Positions 5,966 through 7,647 of a DNA stretch of 7,647 bases are shown here, piece by piece; positions within the stretch are counted from its first letter, which is position 1; the number at the start of each line of letters is the position of its first letter. The translations under genes and the position numbers were made by a program. The stretch comes from an uncultured Micrococcales bacterium (GTDB lineage: Bacteria; Actinomycetota; Actinomycetes; S36-B12; UBA10799). The stretch lies in NCBI GenBank assembly GCA_937952095.1, contig CALFYG010000129.1, forward strand, positions 1 through 7,647, read 5' to 3'. Below the pieces are notes generated by a model. It was not told where the DNA came from and did not search any database. It was given only the letters and a program-made list of their open reading frames with translations.

Positions 5966-6328
5966 TCAGGCGGCGACGGGCACCCGCCACGACATCCGGC
6001 GGTAAGCGATGAGAAGCACGACGGCGAGCAGCGGTCCGATGATGTCGCTGGGGATCGCCCAGACGTTGTCGGGGGCGGTGTTGTCGTGCACGGTGTACTG
6101 CATGATGTGGCCGATCGCGTCGCCCCAGTAACAGATCGCGAGCACCACGACGGCGGCTGTGAGCCAGCCGTCACGCCGCCAGGCGCATCCGATGCCCAGG
6201 ACGCCGATTGCGACGTCGGCCCAGCCGACCGGGGGGAGGTGTTCCATGAGGATGGCGGCCTCCTGTTCGCCGAGGGTGGCGACGAGTGCGTCGTAGAGCC
6301 GGTGCCTGTCGGCGTCGGTGATCGTCAT
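5966..6328 (-). CDS. Small membrane protein: MEHLPPVGWADVA segment fused to a three-helix domain
   Basis: A 120-residue protein of unknown function. Residues 1-40 (ending ILMEHLPPVGWADVA) match a soluble amphipathic segment common at the start of small actinobacterial proteins, where it usually leads into a coiled coil. Here it leads into three predicted membrane helices: about 36-50 (ADVAIGVLGIGCAW), 55-72 (WLTAAVVVLAICYWGDAIGH) and 95-109 (IIGPLLAVVLLIAY). The GDAIGHIMQYTVHDNTAPDN stretch between helices 2 and 3 recalls DUF6790-like membrane proteins (recollection, not searched). The ATG at 6326-6328 is chosen for its GAAGGA ribosome-binding site about ten bases upstream; the open frame extends further 5' without sense. 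The Zur-like box and CobW-like gene follow after 54 bases, so read-through is possible. An 18-bp palindrome lies upstream. Confidence 0.75.
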   Translation of the reverse strand: MTITDADRHRLYDALVATLGEQEAAILMEHLPPVGWADVAIGVLGIGCAWRRDGWLTAAVVVLAICYWGDAIGHIMQYTVHDNTAPDNVWAIPSDIIGPLLAVVLLIAYRRMSWRVPVAA

Positions 6329-6356
6329 GGTCCGGTGTCCTTCGATGTCGTGGAAG

Positions 6357-6374
6357 GGATCCTGCGCAGGATCC
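6357..6374. promoter_or_regulatory. Perfect 18-bp palindrome upstream of the small membrane protein; possible operator
   Basis: GGATCCTGCGCAGGATCC is a perfect palindrome 29 to 46 bases upstream of the ATG of the small membrane-protein gene. The position suits an operator or a leader hairpin. I do not recognise a regulator with this site. Confidence 0.45.
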
Positions 6375-6491
6375 GAGCGACGGCTCCGTTGCACCGGGGG
6401 TGCGACGTCGAAGGGAGTGGAACCGTGCCAGAACGGTACCACCGGATGGGCCTGTCCTCACTGGAGTGGCGAGGAACGGACGAGGGTCGGT
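6375..6491. other. Intergenic region, minor palindromes only
   Basis: This region lies between the small membrane-protein leader and the stop of the chimeric frame. It holds a short inverted repeat (ACCGT-n6-ACGGT near 6422-6437) and no gene I can support. It probably carries the promoter of the membrane-protein gene, but no -35/-10 pair is convincing. Confidence 0.4.
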
Positions 6492-7647
6492 TCAGGCGCT
6501 GAGGGACTCGCGGTACCAGGCGACGGTGGTCTCCAGGCCTTCGCGCAGGGCCAGGGTGCGGATGCCGTGGACGATGGGGAAGATCCCGCCGCGCTTGAGA
6601 TCGAGGCGGGCGTCCTGGGTTTTCAGCTGGCCGAGGAAGGTCAGCGGCGTATCGAATTGCAGGGCCGCCGCCGCGATATCCGCCAGCCAGCGCTCGCCGC
6701 CGTCGGCGAAACCGCGCAGTTGCCGACGCAACGGCTCGAACAGCTGCAGGTTGCCGGCCACCGGCCAGGCATCGGCCAGGATCGACAGGCGCAACAGCTG
6801 CTCCGGCTTGCCCTCCAGCAGCGTCCCGCGCAGCTCCGCCTGCCAGGCCGCCAGCGGCTTGCACCATTCCGGCCGACTGGCCATCACCCCTCCGGGACAG
6901 GGCGGATAACCGAACTCCAGCAAGGCCGCGCTGAAGCGCTGCATCATCGCCAGGGCCTGTTCCTGCGGCAGATCGTCGGCCAGGACCAGGGCATTGTCCT
7001 GGTCGGTCTTCAGCAACTGCTCGCCGCGTCCTTCGCTGCCCATCACCAGCAAGCAGCAGCGCCCGCGCAGGGTTGGCGGCAGCAACAATTCGAAAAGCCG
7101 TTCGAGCAATTGCTCGTTGAGCGCGTTGACCAGCTGCATGATGAAGCGCAGGCGGATACCGTTGCCGGCCAGGGTAGCGATCAGGGTGTCCAGGGTTTCC
7201 GCGCAGCGGCGCAGGTCGCCGAGGTCGTCGGCGCGGGCGATGCGCAGCGCCAGGACGTGGGAATGGGTGGAGAACAGGCTGAGCACCTGGGTCAGGTGCA
7301 ACAGGCCGATCACCTGACCGTCCTCCGTGACCGCGACCCGCTCGATACGCTGGCGCGTCATGAGGATCATCGCGTCGAACAGGAAATCGCCCAGTTCGAC
7401 GCTGGCCAGCGGACCATGGGCCAACGGCCCGATCGCCTCCAGCTCGCTGCGCCCGTCGCGGAAGTGCGCGCTCATGAGGTCGGTGCGGGTGACGATGCCG
7501 AGCTCGGGCCCGTCCCTCTCCAGCCGCACCAACAGGGCATCGGCGCCGTGGCTCAATTGCAGGCGCGCGGCGTCGCCGAGGGACAGCGAGGCCTCCACCT
7601 CCAGCGCCGGCAGCAAGTGCTCGCGGGCGATGCGGGTAAGGATGAAC
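6492..7647 (-). CDS. CBS/DUF294 nucleotidyltransferase-like protein, partial and chimeric (Pseudomonas-type)
   Basis: The frame is open at the right edge and gives 384 residues. Numbering from the TTG at 7616, residues 1-115 are a CBS pair (GIVTRTDLM...; RVAVTEDGQVIGLLHLTQVLSLF). Residues 145-265 are the DUF294 nucleotidyltransferase-like domain with GSEGRGEQ (193-200) and TDQDNA, the GlnD-like signature for nucleotide and metal. DUF294_C follows (LDLKRGGIFPIVHGIRTLAL). Family members usually also have an N-terminal cyclic-nucleotide-binding domain, here off the window, and act as signalling proteins of unknown output. The C-terminus is wrong: after LALREGLE the usual ~70-80 residues of helical DUF294_C are missing, and TTVAWYRESLSA-stop follows, a typical ending of an NAD-dependent sugar epimerase. 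The wording and codon style of the DUF294 part are Pseudomonas-like, unlike the rest of the window. Most likely an in-frame chimera; the TTG is not a real start. Confidence 0.8.
   Translation of the reverse strand, partial: FILTRIAREHLLPALEVEASLSLGDAARLQLSHGADALLVRLERDGPELGIVTRTDLMSAHFRDGRSELEAIGPLAHGPLASVELGDFLFDAMILMTRQRIERVAVTEDGQVIGLLHLTQVLSLFSTHSHVLALRIARADDLGDLRRCAETLDTLIATLAGNGIRLRFIMQLVNALNEQLLERLFELLLPPTLRGRCCLLVMGSEGRGEQLLKTDQDNALVLADDLPQEQALAMMQRFSAALLEFGYPPCPGGVMASRPEWCKPLAAWQAELRGTLLEGKPEQLLRLSILADAWPVAGNLQLFEPLRRQLRGFADGGERWLADIAAAALQFDTPLTFLGQLKTQDARLDLKRGGIFPIVHGIRTLALREGLETTVAWYRESLSA
6525..6545. other. Probable chimeric junction between actinobacterial and Pseudomonas-like DNA
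   Basis: To the left, the minus-strand codons read TTVAWYRESLSA-stop, an epimerase-like tail suited to the actinobacterial side. To the right they read DUF294_C up to LALREGL. The breakpoint lies around codons REGLE, where both families can plausibly share bases. It could be an assembly join, contamination or real recombination. Confidence 0.65.

Noticed and set aside
6325..6867. Minus-strand open frame overlapping the DUF294 gene
   Set aside because: Arg/Pro/Ala-rich out-of-frame translation crossing the suspected junction; no recognisable domain.

Overview
The window looks like high-GC actinobacterial chromosomal DNA, probably from the Mycobacteriales side (Rhodococcus, Gordonia or Dietzia-like; inferred, not proven). 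Support for this: a CPBP-family membrane protease with the EEVVVLG and RGSYHLYQG motifs, a P-loop-less CobW-like protein resembling M. tuberculosis Rv0106, a Zur-type palindrome, and a small membrane protein with the actinobacterial MEHLPPVGWADVA segment. The last ~1.1 kb (about 6530-7647) differs: it encodes part of a Pseudomonas-type CBS/DUF294 nucleotidyltransferase-like protein. It is joined in frame to what looks like the last few codons of a different gene, so the right end is probably a chimeric junction (assembly or contamination) or a recent recombination.

Layout, left to right: (1) 1-411, the C-terminal part of hypE (hydrogenase maturation), ending in the diagnostic PRIC tail, with its upstream frame broken or lost. 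(2) 422-484, an elaborate three-stem palindrome between convergent genes, probably a bidirectional terminator. (3) 489-2116, a two-gene minus-strand unit: a lipoprotein zinc metallopeptidase followed by a CPBP intramembrane protease. (4) 2196-3734, a secreted seven-bladed YVTN beta-propeller with FN3-like C-terminal domains. (5) 3836-3908, tRNA-Asn(GTT) on the minus strand. (6) 4122-4688, a small secreted protein with a strong terminator. (7) 4768-4841, tRNA-Met(CAT). (8) 4823-5911, a CobW/G3E-like protein with degenerate GTPase motifs, on the minus strand behind a near-perfect 29-bp Zur-like palindrome; its 3' end runs into the tRNA-Met gene. (9) 5966-6328, a small three-helix membrane protein with an 18-bp perfect palindrome upstream. 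(10) 6492-7647, the chimeric DUF294 reading frame, open at the right edge.

The gene content is mostly envelope or secreted functions (two proteases, a propeller, a small exported protein, a membrane protein), plus one candidate zinc-starvation gene. The best biological lead is the Zur-box/CobW-like pair: a G3E homologue that has lost both the P-loop and the NKxD motif but kept a CxxC motif and the CobW C-terminal domain. I see no CRISPR array, IS element, rRNA or prophage gene. No clearly undescribed multi-gene system is visible.
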